DNA of 64,000 nt from UBA1081 sp045636025 (GCA_045636025.1 JAZTWP010000091.1:62001-126000), one strand, 5' to 3'. Numbered from the stretch's first letter, positions 16,350 to 26,536 are shown. Notes: generated by a model from the sequence alone, not told the origin. Numbers and translations are program-made.

Positions 16350-18077
16350 ATGGCTAAAAAGCTTTTATTGGGTAATGAAGCCGTTGCAAGAGGTCTCTTT
16401 GAAGCAGGCTGTAACGTTGTTTCAAGTTATCCCGGTACACCCAGTACAGAAATTACTGAATATGCCGCTACATATGATGAAATGTATTCAGAGTGGGCAC
16501 CTAATGAAAAGGTTGCATGTGAAGTTGCTATCGGTGCGTCAATTGCAGGTGCAAGAGCATTCTGCGGTATGAAGCACGTTGGTCTCAATGTCGCTGCGGA
16601 CCCTCTTTTTACAGTTTCATACACAGGTGTCAACGGCGGTCTTGTTATCGGCGTTGCTGATGACCCAGGTATGCATTCATCTCAGAATGAGCAGGATTCA
16701 AGACACTATGCAGAATCTTCAAAGGTTATGATGCTTGAACCCGCTGATTCAAAGGAATGTCTTGAATACACAAAGAAGGCATTTGAATTCTCAGAAAAAT
16801 TCGATACACCTGTTCTTCTCAGACTCACTACAAGAGTTGCTCACTCAAGAAGCCTTGCTGAAACTGCAGACAGAGCAGATGTTCCCGTTAAGGAATATGT
16901 AAAGAATCCTCAGAAGTATGTTATGATGCCTGCAAATGCAATTCCCAAGCACGTTGTTGTTGAAGACAGAATTGCAAAGCAGATTGAATTCTTTGAAACA
17001 GATGATATCAACACAGTTGAATATTACGATAAGAAAATCGGTATCATCACAGCAGGTAACTGCTACAACTATGCTAAAGAAGTTCTCGGCAAGAATGCAT
17101 CATACCTCAAACTCGGCTGCGTATATCCTCTTCCCGAAAAGAAGATTATTGACTTCGCTAACGAATGCGAAACAGTTTATGTAATCGAAGAACTTGATCC
17201 TTATATTGAAAATCATTGTAAGAAGCTCGGTATCAAGGTTCACGGTAAAGACGTTTTCACTCTTCTCGGTGAATATTCTCAGGCTCTTGTTGCAAAGGCA
17301 ATTCTCGGTGAAACAAATGAGGCAGATGCTGTTGATTTTGATATTCCCCGTCGTCCTCCCGTACTTTGTGCAGGTTGTCCCCACAGAGGTCTTTTCTATG
17401 CTCTTAAGCAGGAAAAGGTAACTGTAAGCGGTGATATCGGTTGTTATACACTCGGTGCTCTTCAGCCCCTTGATTCAATCGACACAGTTATCTGTATGGG
17501 TGCTTCTGTTTCAGCCCTTCACGGCAGAAACAAGGTTAACCCCGAAAACGCAAAGAAGAGTGTTGCTGTTATCGGTGACTCAACATTCATTCACTCAGGC
17601 GTTACAGGTCTTATTGACATTGCATACAACAACAGCGCATCAACTGTTATCGTGCTTGATAACTCAATCACAGGTATGACAGGTCATCAGCAGAATCCCA
17701 CAACAGGTAAGACAATCAAGGGTGACCCTGCAACTCAGGTTGACATTGTTGCTCTTGCTCACGCTGTAGGTATCAAGAGAGTTACTGTTGTAGACCCCTA
17801 TAACCTCAAGGAAACAAGAGATGCTATCCATACAGAGCTTGAAGCAGATGAGCCTTCACTCATCATCTCAAGAAGACCTTGTGCACTTCTCAAGACAGTT
17901 AAGCACAATCCTCCTCTCAAGGTAAATAAGGATAAGTGTAAGAGCTGTAAGATGTGTATGAAGATAGGCTGTCCCGCAATCAGTATGAAGGACGGCAAGG
18001 CAGAAATTGACTTCACACAGTGTGTAGGTTGTAACGTATGTACACAGATGTGTAAGTTTGATGCTATTGAGGCTTAA
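16350..18077 (+). CDS. iorA: Indolepyruvate:ferredoxin oxidoreductase, alpha subunit
   Basis: A 575-residue protein. It has an N-terminal pyrimidine-binding thiamine-diphosphate domain (GNEAVARG, then SSYPGTPSTEI). A second TPP domain follows (CAGCPHRGLFYAL near residue 335, then the GDSTFIHSGVTG diphosphate-binding block). The C-terminus is ferredoxin-like with two 4Fe-4S cysteine sets (KCKSCKMCMKIGCP and CVGCNVCTQMCK). The enzyme oxidatively decarboxylates aryl pyruvates such as indolepyruvate to the acyl-CoA and reduces ferredoxin, in anaerobic amino-acid fermentation. It pairs with iorB, 17 bases downstream. Confidence 0.96.
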   Translation: MAKKLLLGNEAVARGLFEAGCNVVSSYPGTPSTEITEYAATYDEMYSEWAPNEKVACEVAIGASIAGARAFCGMKHVGLNVAADPLFTVSYTGVNGGLVIGVADDPGMHSSQNEQDSRHYAESSKVMMLEPADSKECLEYTKKAFEFSEKFDTPVLLRLTTRVAHSRSLAETADRADVPVKEYVKNPQKYVMMPANAIPKHVVVEDRIAKQIEFFETDDINTVEYYDKKIGIITAGNCYNYAKEVLGKNASYLKLGCVYPLPEKKIIDFANECETVYVIEELDPYIENHCKKLGIKVHGKDVFTLLGEYSQALVAKAILGETNEADAVDFDIPRRPPVLCAGCPHRGLFYALKQEKVTVSGDIGCYTLGALQPLDSIDTVICMGASVSALHGRNKVNPENAKKSVAVIGDSTFIHSGVTGLIDIAYNNSASTVIVLDNSITGMTGHQQNPTTGKTIKGDPATQVDIVALAHAVGIKRVTVVDPYNLKETRDAIHTELEADEPSLIISRRPCALLKTVKHNPPLKVNKDKCKSCKMCMKIGCPAISMKDGKAEIDFTQCVGCNVCTQMCKFDAIEA

Positions 18078-18094
18078 GAAAGGAGTTAACTGAA

Positions 18095-18664
18095 ATGAAT
18101 ACATATAGCGTAATGATCGTAGGTGTAGGCGGACAGGGAACTCTTCTTGCAAGCCGTCTTCTCGGTAATGCTGTTATCAGCGCAGGTTACGATGTAAAAG
18201 TTTCCGAAGTTCACGGAATGAGCCAGAGAGGCGGTTCCGTTATCACATATGTAAGATACGGTGAAGAAGTAAATTCTCCCATCATCGAAAAGGGCGAAGC
18301 AGACCTTATAATTGCATTTGAACAGCTTGAAGCTGCAAGATATCTTCCTTTCCTCAAAAAGGGCGGTAAGATGGTTGTAAACACTCAGAAGATTGACCCT
18401 ATGTCTGTTGTAACAGGTGTTGCTGAATATCCTCAGGGCGTTATTGAAAAGCTTCAGGAAAAGGCTGATGTAACAGCTCTTGATGCTCTTTCACTTGCTG
18501 TTGAAGCAGGTTCACCCAAGGCAGTAAACGTTGTTCTTATGGGTGTTGTTGCAAAGCATATGGGATTTACAAAAGAAGCTTGGGAAAAGGTTGTTGAAGA
18601 AACTGTTCCCGCAAAATTCAAGGAGCTTAACCTTAAAGCTTTTGAACTCGGTTATTCATACTGA
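18095..18664 (+). CDS. iorB: Indolepyruvate:ferredoxin oxidoreductase, beta subunit
   Basis: A 189-residue gamma-type pyruvate-oxidoreductase domain protein. It starts with GVGGQGTLLASRLLG and has the SEVHGMSQRGGSV motif typical of IorB. It forms the complex with IorA that oxidises aryl pyruvates in the cytoplasm. An AAAGGAG site precedes the ATG. It is second in the two-gene iorAB operon and is followed by a terminator. Confidence 0.95.
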   Translation: MNTYSVMIVGVGGQGTLLASRLLGNAVISAGYDVKVSEVHGMSQRGGSVITYVRYGEEVNSPIIEKGEADLIIAFEQLEAARYLPFLKKGGKMVVNTQKIDPMSVVTGVAEYPQGVIEKLQEKADVTALDALSLAVEAGSPKAVNVVLMGVVAKHMGFTKEAWEKVVEETVPAKFKELNLKAFELGYSY

Positions 18665-18672
18665 TAAAATTT

Positions 18673-18698
18673 GTACCGTCTCTGACGGTACTTTTTTT
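18673..18698 (+). terminator. Terminator of iorAB
   Basis: An 8-bp stem GTACCGTC/GACGGTAC with a TCT loop (18673-18691), then a T run. Confidence 0.87.
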
Positions 18699-18727
18699 AT
18701 AAAATGCTTTTTATTGTACAGTTTATA

Positions 18728-18736
18728 TGTTATAAT
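18728..18736 (+). promoter_or_regulatory. Extended -10 element upstream of sbcD
   Basis: TGTTATAAT at 18728-18736 fits an extended -10. No good -35 lies at 17 bases, so the promoter strength is uncertain. Confidence 0.5.
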
Positions 18737-18755
18737 CAGACGGGAGTGATTTTTC

Positions 18756-19892
18756 GTGAAATTTATTCATCTTTCAGACCTGCATCTTGGCAGAAGACTC
18801 AATGAATTTTCTCTTATCGAAGACCAGAAATATATTCTGAATCAGATTGTTGATATTATAAAAAACGAGAATCCCGGATTTGTGATTCTCGCAGGTGATA
18901 TATATGATAAGCCTGTGCCGTCTGCAGAGGCAGTGGAGCTTTTTGATAATTTTCTTGTAAAGCTTTCAAAATTGAATCTGTCGGTGTTTGTTATCAGCGG
19001 TAATCACGATTCAGCAGAAAGAATAGCTTTTGCATCACGTATTCTTAAGAATACAGGTGTTTATATGTCTCCCGTATATAACGGCAACACAGAAAAAATC
19101 ACATTCACCGATGAACACGGCAATGTGAATGTGTATATGCTTCCGTTTATAAAACCCACATCTGTAAGAAGATTTTTCCCCGATTCACAGATTGAATCAT
19201 ATACAGATGCTGTAAGAACAGCAGTTGAAAATATGTGTGTTGATACGGCAGAGAGAAATATTCTAGTTACACATCAGTTTGTAACGGGAGCAGTTGTTTC
19301 TGATTCAGAGGAGCTTTCCGTAGGCGGATCGGATAATATTGATATTGATGTTTTCAAAGATTTCGATTATGTCGCTCTCGGTCATATCCATACACCTCAG
19401 AATATGGAACAAGGCAGAGTCAGGTACAGCGGAAGCATTCTTAAATATTCAGTTTCAGAGGCAAATCAGAAGAAATCATTATCTGTTATAGAAGTAAATG
19501 AAAAAGAGAATACAGAAGTCAGAACAATTGAACTTGTGCCCATGAGAGACCTCAGGAAAATCAGAGGTACATATGATGAACTGACTCTTCTTGAAAATTA
19601 TAAAAACATAAACACAAATGACTATATTCACGTTACTCTCACAGATGAAAATGACGTTGTTGATGCTGTTATAAAGCTCAGAACGATTTATCCGAATATA
19701 GTCAAACTCGAATATGACAATGCCCGTACGGCAAGTTTCAATCAGATAAATAATTCGGGCAAAAGCGAAGCAAAGAGTGAAATTGAGCTTTTCTGTGAGT
19801 TGTTTGAACTTCAGAATAATATTCAGATGACTACGGAACAGCAGGAAATTATCGAAAATCTTATTGCAGAAATAAGGGAGGAGCATATATGA
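18756..19892 (+). CDS. sbcD: SbcD, nuclease subunit of SbcCD
   Basis: A 378-residue calcineurin-like phosphoesterase starting with GTG at 18756, after a GGGAG site. Metal-binding motifs are present in order: HLSDLHLG near residue 5, GDIYDK near 46, SGNHD near 78, THQF near 170, and LGHIHTPQ near 210. With SbcC it forms an ATP-dependent nuclease that opens hairpins and trims protein-blocked DNA ends. Its last four bases overlap the sbcC start, so the two are translationally coupled. Confidence 0.95.
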   Translation: MKFIHLSDLHLGRRLNEFSLIEDQKYILNQIVDIIKNENPGFVILAGDIYDKPVPSAEAVELFDNFLVKLSKLNLSVFVISGNHDSAERIAFASRILKNTGVYMSPVYNGNTEKITFTDEHGNVNVYMLPFIKPTSVRRFFPDSQIESYTDAVRTAVENMCVDTAERNILVTHQFVTGAVVSDSEELSVGGSDNIDIDVFKDFDYVALGHIHTPQNMEQGRVRYSGSILKYSVSEANQKKSLSVIEVNEKENTEVRTIELVPMRDLRKIRGTYDELTLLENYKNINTNDYIHVTLTDENDVVDAVIKLRTIYPNIVKLEYDNARTASFNQINNSGKSEAKSEIELFCELFELQNNIQMTTEQQEIIENLIAEIREEHI

Positions 19893-22651
19893 GACCTGTT
19901 ATCCTTACAATGTCCGCATTCGGACCTTATGCAGACAAAACAACAGTAGATTTCAATAAGCTCGGCTCTGATGGTCTGTATCTTATTACGGGAACAACAG
20001 GTGCAGGCAAAACAACAATCTTTGATGCAATTACATATGCTCTTTACGGTACTGCAAGCGGTAAAAACAGAAAAGACAGTATGTTTCGTTCCAATTATGC
20101 GGATATGAACACTCCCACCTTTGTGGAGCTTGTTTTTGATTATTCAGGTCAGAGATATACCATAAAGAGAAATCCGACATACACAAGAGCTGCAAAACGA
20201 GGAACAGGTGTTGCGGAAGAAAAGGCTTCTGCTGTGCTGACACTTCCTGACGGCAGAGTTATAGACAGAACAGCTGATGTTGATAAGGCTCTTATTGAAA
20301 TTCTCGGTATAGACAGAGACCAGTTTCTTCAGATTGCAATGATTGCACAGGGGGAATTCCTCAGAGTCCTCAATGCAACAACTGAAGAGCGCAAAAAGAT
20401 TTTCAGACAGATTTTTAAGACAGAACGTTTTGAAAAACTTCAGTATAATCTGTCATATCTTTATAAACAGAAAAAATATGAACGTGAAGATGTTCAGAAA
20501 ACTGTAAATCATTATATATCAGATATATCAGTTGATGTTGATGACATTCTGTATGTTGATGTTCAGGATGCAAAAGACGGCAGAATGCTGATTTCTGATG
20601 TCATAACTCTTGTTTCAAAACTTGTTGAACAGGACAATGACTCAGAAAAACAAATCTGCAAAAAGATTCAGGAAAATGACGAACAGCTTGAAATCACAAA
20701 CAAAAAACTCGGCAAGGCTCAGGAAACAAAGAAACTTGCTTTGTCTCTTGAATCATACAATAAACTTCTGAGTGTGCTTGAACCTGAAAATGAAAAGAAT
20801 AACAGTATTTATCAGGCAGAAAAAGAAAAAACTCCAAAAAGAGAAAAACTCTCTTCAGATATAGCCTTGCTTGAGCAGGAAATCGCTGATTATGATGTTT
20901 TTGAAGAAAATAAAAAGACTTTTGCTTCTCTTAAATGTGCGATAGAAAAAAACAGCGTTCTTCTTAAAAATCTCAATGAAAAACTTTCTGCTGAAAATGA
21001 TAAGCTTACTTCATTGAAAGAAGAAAATGAAAAATATATAAATGCAGGTGAGATAAAAGAGCGCCTTGTTGCAGAGAAGTCAAAAATGTCTGAAGATGTT
21101 AAATTCTTCAACGATCTTATAAAAGATATAAACGAATATTTCACTCTTTCCGCAAGGCTTCAAAACGGTCAGAAGAAGTATGTGGATGCTGATAATCTTG
21201 CTCTTACAAAAGAGAATGAATACAGCGATAAAAAAACTGCTTTTCTCCGCGAGCAGGCAGGAATTCTTGCAGAAAATCTTGAAGACGGCAAACCTTGTCC
21301 CGTCTGCGGTGCAATTTCTCATCCTGAAAAAGCGAAAAAAGCTCAGGCTGCACCATCTGAGGCTGAACTGAATCTCTGTGAGAAAGAAGCTGTCGAATAC
21401 AGAGCAAAAGCAAATGACCTTTATGCAAAACTCATCGAGTTTAAGGGCAGAACAGATAATTTCCTTGAAAATATAAAAAACAGAGCAGAAAAAACAGGTA
21501 AGCAGGATAATCTTAATGAGTGCCTTGAAGCTTGTAAGAATCTTGCAGAAGACATCAATACAAAGATAGCCGCAACCGATAAAGAAATAAGTGAAGAAAA
21601 CAGAAAAATAACCAGAAAAAATGAACTTGCAGAATTGATTCCAAATTCAGAGAAAGAAAAGGAGTCAATCGCAGTTACAATTTCTTCACTCGAAAAGAAC
21701 ATTGCGTCTGATGATGCTTCAATGAAAAAGACAGAAGAACAACTGCTGATTCTCAGCAAAAAACTTCGTTTTGCAGGTAAGAAAGAGGCAAACGATCAGC
21801 TTTCTTTATTCAGAAAAGAACTTCAGGCTATGACGGCACAGTTTGAATCTGCAGAGAAAAATTACCGTGAAAGCGAAAGAAAACTTCTTGAAACAGAAAG
21901 CAGTATCAAAACCGTTAATGAAGCATTGAAAAATGCTGTTGTTATTGATGAAAAAGCAGAGGGCGAAAACCGTGAAAGATTCAGAGCTGTTTCAGATGAA
22001 CTTCATAATAAACATAAAAAAGTTCTTGCAAGACTTGATATAAATAAAAAGATCATCAGTTGTCTTACAGAATATTTTGATAAACTTTCTGTGCTTGAAA
22101 AGGAAGAAAGTATTTATGCAGTGCTGTCAAAAACAGCAAACGGGGAGCTCAGCGGGAAAACGAAGACAGATCTTGAAACTTATGTTCAGATGAGTTATTT
22201 TGACAGAATACTCGAAAAAGCAAACACAAGATTTATGGTTATGTCAGATGGTCAGTATGAGCTTGTCCGTCACACAATGGGTGACAATCTCCGTTCTCAG
22301 GTCGGTCTTGACCTTGATGTAAAAGACCATCATAACGGTGCTCTGCGAAGTGTCAAATCTCTTTCAGGCGGTGAATCATTTCTTGCGTCTCTTTCACTTG
22401 CGCTCGGACTTGCAGACCTTATTCAGTCTGATTCAGGCGGTATAAAGCTTGATACAATGTTTGTTGACGAAGGTTTTGGTTCTCTTGATGATGATGCTTT
22501 GCGTCAGGCAATGAAGGCTCTCGGAGAACTTACAAGAGGTAACAGACTTGTGGGTATTATTTCTCACGTGGACGAGCTTAAAAACAGAATAGATAAACAG
22601 ATTATCATAAAGAAAGACACAAGCGGCAGCAGACTTGAAATTGTCTGCTGA
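19889..22651 (+). CDS. sbcC: SbcC, SMC-like ATPase subunit of SbcCD
   Basis: A 920-residue protein. The Walker A motif GTTGAGKT is near residue 32. Two long coiled-coil arms flank a zinc hook CPVC (C470, C473). The C-terminal half has the ABC signature LSGGESF and Walker B FVDEGFGSLDDD. SbcC is the ATPase/coiled-coil partner of the SbcD nuclease and works as a (SbcC)2(SbcD)2 complex. The ATG at 19889 overlaps the sbcD end and is preceded by GGGAGGAG. Somewhat shorter than E. coli SbcC, as is usual in Firmicutes. Confidence 0.95.
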   Translation: MRPVILTMSAFGPYADKTTVDFNKLGSDGLYLITGTTGAGKTTIFDAITYALYGTASGKNRKDSMFRSNYADMNTPTFVELVFDYSGQRYTIKRNPTYTRAAKRGTGVAEEKASAVLTLPDGRVIDRTADVDKALIEILGIDRDQFLQIAMIAQGEFLRVLNATTEERKKIFRQIFKTERFEKLQYNLSYLYKQKKYEREDVQKTVNHYISDISVDVDDILYVDVQDAKDGRMLISDVITLVSKLVEQDNDSEKQICKKIQENDEQLEITNKKLGKAQETKKLALSLESYNKLLSVLEPENEKNNSIYQAEKEKTPKREKLSSDIALLEQEIADYDVFEENKKTFASLKCAIEKNSVLLKNLNEKLSAENDKLTSLKEENEKYINAGEIKERLVAEKSKMSEDVKFFNDLIKDINEYFTLSARLQNGQKKYVDADNLALTKENEYSDKKTAFLREQAGILAENLEDGKPCPVCGAISHPEKAKKAQAAPSEAELNLCEKEAVEYRAKANDLYAKLIEFKGRTDNFLENIKNRAEKTGKQDNLNECLEACKNLAEDINTKIAATDKEISEENRKITRKNELAELIPNSEKEKESIAVTISSLEKNIASDDASMKKTEEQLLILSKKLRFAGKKEANDQLSLFRKELQAMTAQFESAEKNYRESERKLLETESSIKTVNEALKNAVVIDEKAEGENRERFRAVSDELHNKHKKVLARLDINKKIISCLTEYFDKLSVLEKEESIYAVLSKTANGELSGKTKTDLETYVQMSYFDRILEKANTRFMVMSDGQYELVRHTMGDNLRSQVGLDLDVKDHHNGALRSVKSLSGGESFLASLSLALGLADLIQSDSGGIKLDTMFVDEGFGSLDDDALRQAMKALGELTRGNRLVGIISHVDELKNRIDKQIIIKKDTSGSRLEIVC

Positions 22652-22678
22652 GAATTTGTAAAGTATGTGTTTTTTATA

Positions 22679-22708
22679 TTGAAAAACATGTTGCAATTAT
22701 GGTATTAT
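22679..22708 (+). promoter_or_regulatory. Promoter of pyrR
   Basis: TTGAAA at 22679-22684, 18-base spacer, TATTAT at 22703-22708. Confidence 0.6.
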
Positions 22709-22724
22709 ATAGGTTGGTGATATA

Positions 22725-23261
22725 ATGAATCTTAAATCAGAGATAATGGATGCATCTGCAGTTGCAAGAGCAATCAAGAGAATTTCATTTGAAATTGAAG
22801 AAAAGAATAAAGGATTCAGTGATGTTCTTCTCGTCGGCATCAGAAGACGAGGGGAGACTCTTGCAAAAATGATTGCAGACTGTGTCAGAAACAACGAGGG
22901 AATTCAGATTCCTATCGGTGCTGTTGATATTACAATGTATCGTGATGATCTGACTTATGAACAGATGAAAAATTGTTTTGAAAATTCACATATACCATTT
23001 GATATCAACAATAAAACAGTTATTCTTGTTGATGACGTTGTTCATACGGGAAGAACTGTCCGTGCGGCAATAGATGCGTTGTTTTCTGTCGGCAGACCGT
23101 CTGCGATTCAGCTTGCAGTTCTCGTTGACAGAGGGCACAGAGAGTTGCCTATAAGACCCGATTATGTCGGAAAGAATATTCCTACTTCATCATCAGAAAT
23201 CGTACTTGTAAAAGTAAGTGAATTTGACGGTGAAACGGGAGTAGGCATTTATACTAAATAA
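22725..23261 (+). CDS. pyrR: PyrR, pyrimidine operon regulator / uracil phosphoribosyltransferase
   Basis: A 178-residue protein of standard length with the PRPP-binding loop VILVDDVVHTGRTVRAA near residue 100 and the ARAIKRISFEI N-terminal block. PyrR binds pyr mRNA in response to UMP and has weak uracil phosphoribosyltransferase activity. Here it is not next to pyr biosynthetic genes and I see no pyr attenuator in its short leader, so it must act on loci elsewhere. It is followed after 34 bases by the MreB-like gene in the same direction. Confidence 0.95.
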   Translation: MNLKSEIMDASAVARAIKRISFEIEEKNKGFSDVLLVGIRRRGETLAKMIADCVRNNEGIQIPIGAVDITMYRDDLTYEQMKNCFENSHIPFDINNKTVILVDDVVHTGRTVRAAIDALFSVGRPSAIQLAVLVDRGHRELPIRPDYVGKNIPTSSSEIVLVKVSEFDGETGVGIYTK

Positions 23262-23295
23262 CTTAAAGTTTCATTAATTTACAGGGGGTGAGAAT

Positions 23296-24315
23296 TTGAC
23301 CGGAATCAGTATAGGAATAGACATCGGAACTGCTAATATGACAGCATATGTAGAAGGCAAAGGTATTGTTTTTTCAAGACCGAGCGTTATTGCCTGCGAT
23401 TCACACTCTGGCAGAATTCTCGCACTCGGTGAAGATGCACTGGCAATGACAGGCAGAGCACCCGGCTCAATAGAGGTTGTTCATCCTTTCAGTGACAGTG
23501 TAGTTTCTGATATGAAAATGACAACACAGATGCTCAGCAACTTCCTTGAAAAAGTTTGCCGTTTTTCTGTGCTCAAACCGAATATTATCTGCGGTGTGCC
23601 CTCAGGCATAACAAGCCTTGAAAGAAAAGCTATTCTCGATGTGCTTGAAGCTTCAGGTGCCGCAAGGTTCTGTATTATGGAACACGCCTATGCTGCAGCC
23701 GTCGGTGCAGAAGTTGCGTTTGCAAAGCCTTACGGAACCATGGTTATCGATGTGGGCGCAGGTACGGTTGATATTGCTGTTGTTTCAATGAACGGTATTG
23801 CGGCATCACGTACTGTCAGATTTGCCTCGGAGGCTTTCACGCAGGATATTATCAGATATTTAAGACGAGAAAGAGATATAGAAATCGGCTATCTTACAGC
23901 TGAAAATATAAAGAAAACCATTGGCGGTGCTGTTATAAGAAATGAAGAAATTGCACTCATTTCAAAAGGCAGAAACGCTGTAACGGGAACTCCCGTAAAT
24001 TTTGAAATTACTTCAACAGAAGTATACTGGGCTATCAAAGACCATATTGAAATGATGCTTTCTGCCGTAAAAGAGCTGTTTGCTTCACTTTCTCCCGAAC
24101 TTTCTGCAGACATTTTTGAAAGCGGAATTGTTCTTACGGGAAAAGGTGCATTGTTATACGGTCTTGATATGTTTCTTGAGAATGCAACAGGTCTGCCCGT
24201 AAGAATTGCAAAAGAACCCTGGCTTTGTGTTGCAAGAGGATTGGGCAAATCTCTTCACAATGCAAAAAAACTTAAAAAGAGCGGATACGAATTCAGATTC
24301 AGTGAAGAACTCTGA
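23296..24315 (+). CDS. MreB/Mbl-like actin-family ATPase
   Basis: A 339-residue actin-fold protein. Its phosphate-1 motif is SIGIDIGTANMTAYVEGKGIV at the N-terminus and its phosphate-2 motif is VIDVGAGTVDIAVVSM near residue 155. The adenosine motif region is GIVLTGKGALLYGL near residue 277. It starts with TTG at 23296 after AGGGGGTG. It is of MreB length, and the SRPSVIA segment is MreB-like. No mreC or mreD is next to it, so it may be a secondary paralogue (Mbl/MreBH-type) rather than the main rod-shape factor. It sits directly upstream of recD2, 16 bases apart, which is probably coincidental co-transcription. Confidence 0.88.
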   Translation: MTGISIGIDIGTANMTAYVEGKGIVFSRPSVIACDSHSGRILALGEDALAMTGRAPGSIEVVHPFSDSVVSDMKMTTQMLSNFLEKVCRFSVLKPNIICGVPSGITSLERKAILDVLEASGAARFCIMEHAYAAAVGAEVAFAKPYGTMVIDVGAGTVDIAVVSMNGIAASRTVRFASEAFTQDIIRYLRRERDIEIGYLTAENIKKTIGGAVIRNEEIALISKGRNAVTGTPVNFEITSTEVYWAIKDHIEMMLSAVKELFASLSPELSADIFESGIVLTGKGALLYGLDMFLENATGLPVRIAKEPWLCVARGLGKSLHNAKKLKKSGYEFRFSEEL

Positions 24316-24331
24316 TTTTCACGGAGTAGTT

Positions 24332-26536
24332 ATGCAGGATTATACTGAATACCAACAGATAACCGGAATTGTAGAAGATGTTGTCTTCTATAATTCCGAA
24401 AATTCTTTTACTGTCCTTGATGTTTCAAGCGGCGGTGAACTTATTACTGCCGTGGGAACGTTACCTGAAATTACTGCAGGTGAAAAAGTTGTTCTTATCG
24501 GTGCGTGGGATATGCATCAGAGCTTCGGCAGACAGTTCCGTGTTATCAGGTTTGAGCGATATCTGCCCGATACTGCAGCTCAGTTTCTTAAATATCTTTC
24601 TTCTGGAGCAATAAAGGGGATAGGTCCTAAAACTGCAACTCAGCTTGTTGAAAGATTTGGTGACAACACATTCAATGTCATTGAGAATGAACCCGACAGA
24701 CTTACTGTAATAAAAGGCATATCAAAGGACAAAGCAAAGCTTATTTCTGCAGAATTCAAAAAGCAGTTTGCTGTAAGAACAGTTATCCTCGGTCTTGAAA
24801 AATACGGTCTTGCACCGTCAGAGTGTATAAGAATTTTTAAGGAGCTTGGCGTCAATGCCGTTGAGATAATAGAGGAAAATCCTTATATTCTTTGCGGTGA
24901 AGCTCAGATTATTTCTTTTGACAGAGCAGAAAAAATCGCATCAGAACTTGAATTTGCACCACAGCCGAAACACAGAATGCGTGCAGGCATTTCACATATT
25001 ATCAGATATAATCTTATAAACGGTCACACCTGCCTTCCGAGAAAGAAAGTATCAGCGCTGAGTTGTGAACTGCTTTCTGTAACAGAAAAAGAAGCAGAAG
25101 ATGCTGTTGAAGAGATGATTCATAATAAACTTCTCATTCCTTTTGTAATGAAAGAAAAAGAATATCTCAGTCTGCCGGATGTGTATAATGCAGAAAAAAC
25201 CATAGATGAAAAACTTAAATTACTGATGAGATTTTCAGCAAGTGATATGAGTGCGCCGGACAGCGACATAAAAAGAATAGAAAAAGAAAATAAAATAAAA
25301 TATGAATCCCGTCAGAAAGAAGCTATAAAACTTGCGGCTCAGGGCGGAATTGTTGTGCTCACCGGTGGTCCCGGTACGGGTAAAACAACTGTTGTTAAAG
25401 GAATTATCAATTTCTTTGAGCGCAAAAAAATGAATATTCTTCTTGCCGCTCCCACGGGAAGAGCCGCAAAAAGAATGAGTGAACTTACAGGTTATGATGC
25501 CAAGACAATCCACAGACTTCTTGAGGTGGAATGGACAGACGGCAGAAAACTTGATTTCAAGAAAAACAGACTTGATCCTCTTGAGGCTGATGTAATCATT
25601 CTTGATGAAGTTTCAATGGTGGATATCTTTCTGTTTTCGCATTTTCTTGATGCTGTCAGATTCGGTTGCAGAGTAATACTCGTTGGTGACCCTGACCAGC
25701 TTCCCGCTGTTGATGCAGGCAATGTTCTCGGTGATATTATTTCATCCGGAATAGTTCCCGTTGTTAAACTTACAGAAATTTTCCGTCAGGCAAAAGAAAG
25801 CCTGATTGTTACTAATGCACACGATGTTATTGAGGGCAGAAAACCCGTTCTTGATGCAAAAGATAATGACTTTTTCTTTATGAACAGAGATAATCCCATT
25901 ATTGCAGCCAGAACAGTATCTGAGCTTTGTTCCGAACGTCTTCCGAATGCATATAATTTTTCACCCACGGCGAATATACAGGTGCTGTGTCCCTCAAGAA
26001 AAGGTGATTGCGGTACAATAAACCTCAACAGACAACTGCAGAATCTTCTGAATCCTTATAACGAGAAAAAATCCGAATGCAAAGTTGCAGGCAGACTTTT
26101 CCGTGAAGGTGATAAGGTTATGCAGATAAAGAATAATTACGATATCCCTTGGGAGCGAGGCAGAGAGTCAGGCTCAGGTCTTTTTAACGGTGATATAGGT
26201 ATAATTCAGGAGATAAATGTAAAGAATGAATGTATGAAGATAGTTTTTGATGAAGGCAGGGAAGTTGTGTATCCTATTCCTTCAGCATCAGAGCTTGAAC
26301 TTGCCTATGCTGTTACGGTGCATAAAAGTCAGGGCAGTGAGTATGATTGTGTGGTTATGCCCGTTGCTGACGTACCACCGATGCTGCTTTACAGAAATCT
26401 TCTTTATACGGCAATCACAAGAGCCAAAAAGATGATTATAATTGTCGGCAACCGTGAAAAGATAGAAAGAATGATAGAAAATAACAAGCAGAATAAGCGT
26501 TATTCAATGCTTAAGACAATGCTAATGACGGAGTGA
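24332..26536 (+). CDS. recD2: RecD2-type ATP-dependent DNA helicase
   Basis: A 734-residue protein. I choose the ATG at 24332 (MQDYTEYQQITG) because a GGAG site precedes it; the frame is open further upstream into the MreB-like gene. The N-terminal OB-like domain and helix-hairpin-helix (IKGIGPKTATQLVERFG) are followed by a RecD helicase core: Walker A GGPGTGKT (345-352), DEVSMVD, GDPDQLP, and a late motif HKSQGSEYD. RecD2 is a 5'-3' helicase that works without RecBC and helps in repair and fork restart. Its stop overlaps the upstream part of the thioesterase gene. Confidence 0.95.
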   Translation: MQDYTEYQQITGIVEDVVFYNSENSFTVLDVSSGGELITAVGTLPEITAGEKVVLIGAWDMHQSFGRQFRVIRFERYLPDTAAQFLKYLSSGAIKGIGPKTATQLVERFGDNTFNVIENEPDRLTVIKGISKDKAKLISAEFKKQFAVRTVILGLEKYGLAPSECIRIFKELGVNAVEIIEENPYILCGEAQIISFDRAEKIASELEFAPQPKHRMRAGISHIIRYNLINGHTCLPRKKVSALSCELLSVTEKEAEDAVEEMIHNKLLIPFVMKEKEYLSLPDVYNAEKTIDEKLKLLMRFSASDMSAPDSDIKRIEKENKIKYESRQKEAIKLAAQGGIVVLTGGPGTGKTTVVKGIINFFERKKMNILLAAPTGRAAKRMSELTGYDAKTIHRLLEVEWTDGRKLDFKKNRLDPLEADVIILDEVSMVDIFLFSHFLDAVRFGCRVILVGDPDQLPAVDAGNVLGDIISSGIVPVVKLTEIFRQAKESLIVTNAHDVIEGRKPVLDAKDNDFFFMNRDNPIIAARTVSELCSERLPNAYNFSPTANIQVLCPSRKGDCGTINLNRQLQNLLNPYNEKKSECKVAGRLFREGDKVMQIKNNYDIPWERGRESGSGLFNGDIGIIQEINVKNECMKIVFDEGREVVYPIPSASELELAYAVTVHKSQGSEYDCVVMPVADVPPMLLYRNLLYTAITRAKKMIIIVGNREKIERMIENNKQNKRYSMLKTMLMTE

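Noticed and set aside
24206..24331. Upstream extension of the RecD2 frame
   Set aside because: It overlaps the MreB-like gene in another frame; the ATG at 24332 has the ribosome site and matches RecD2 N-termini.
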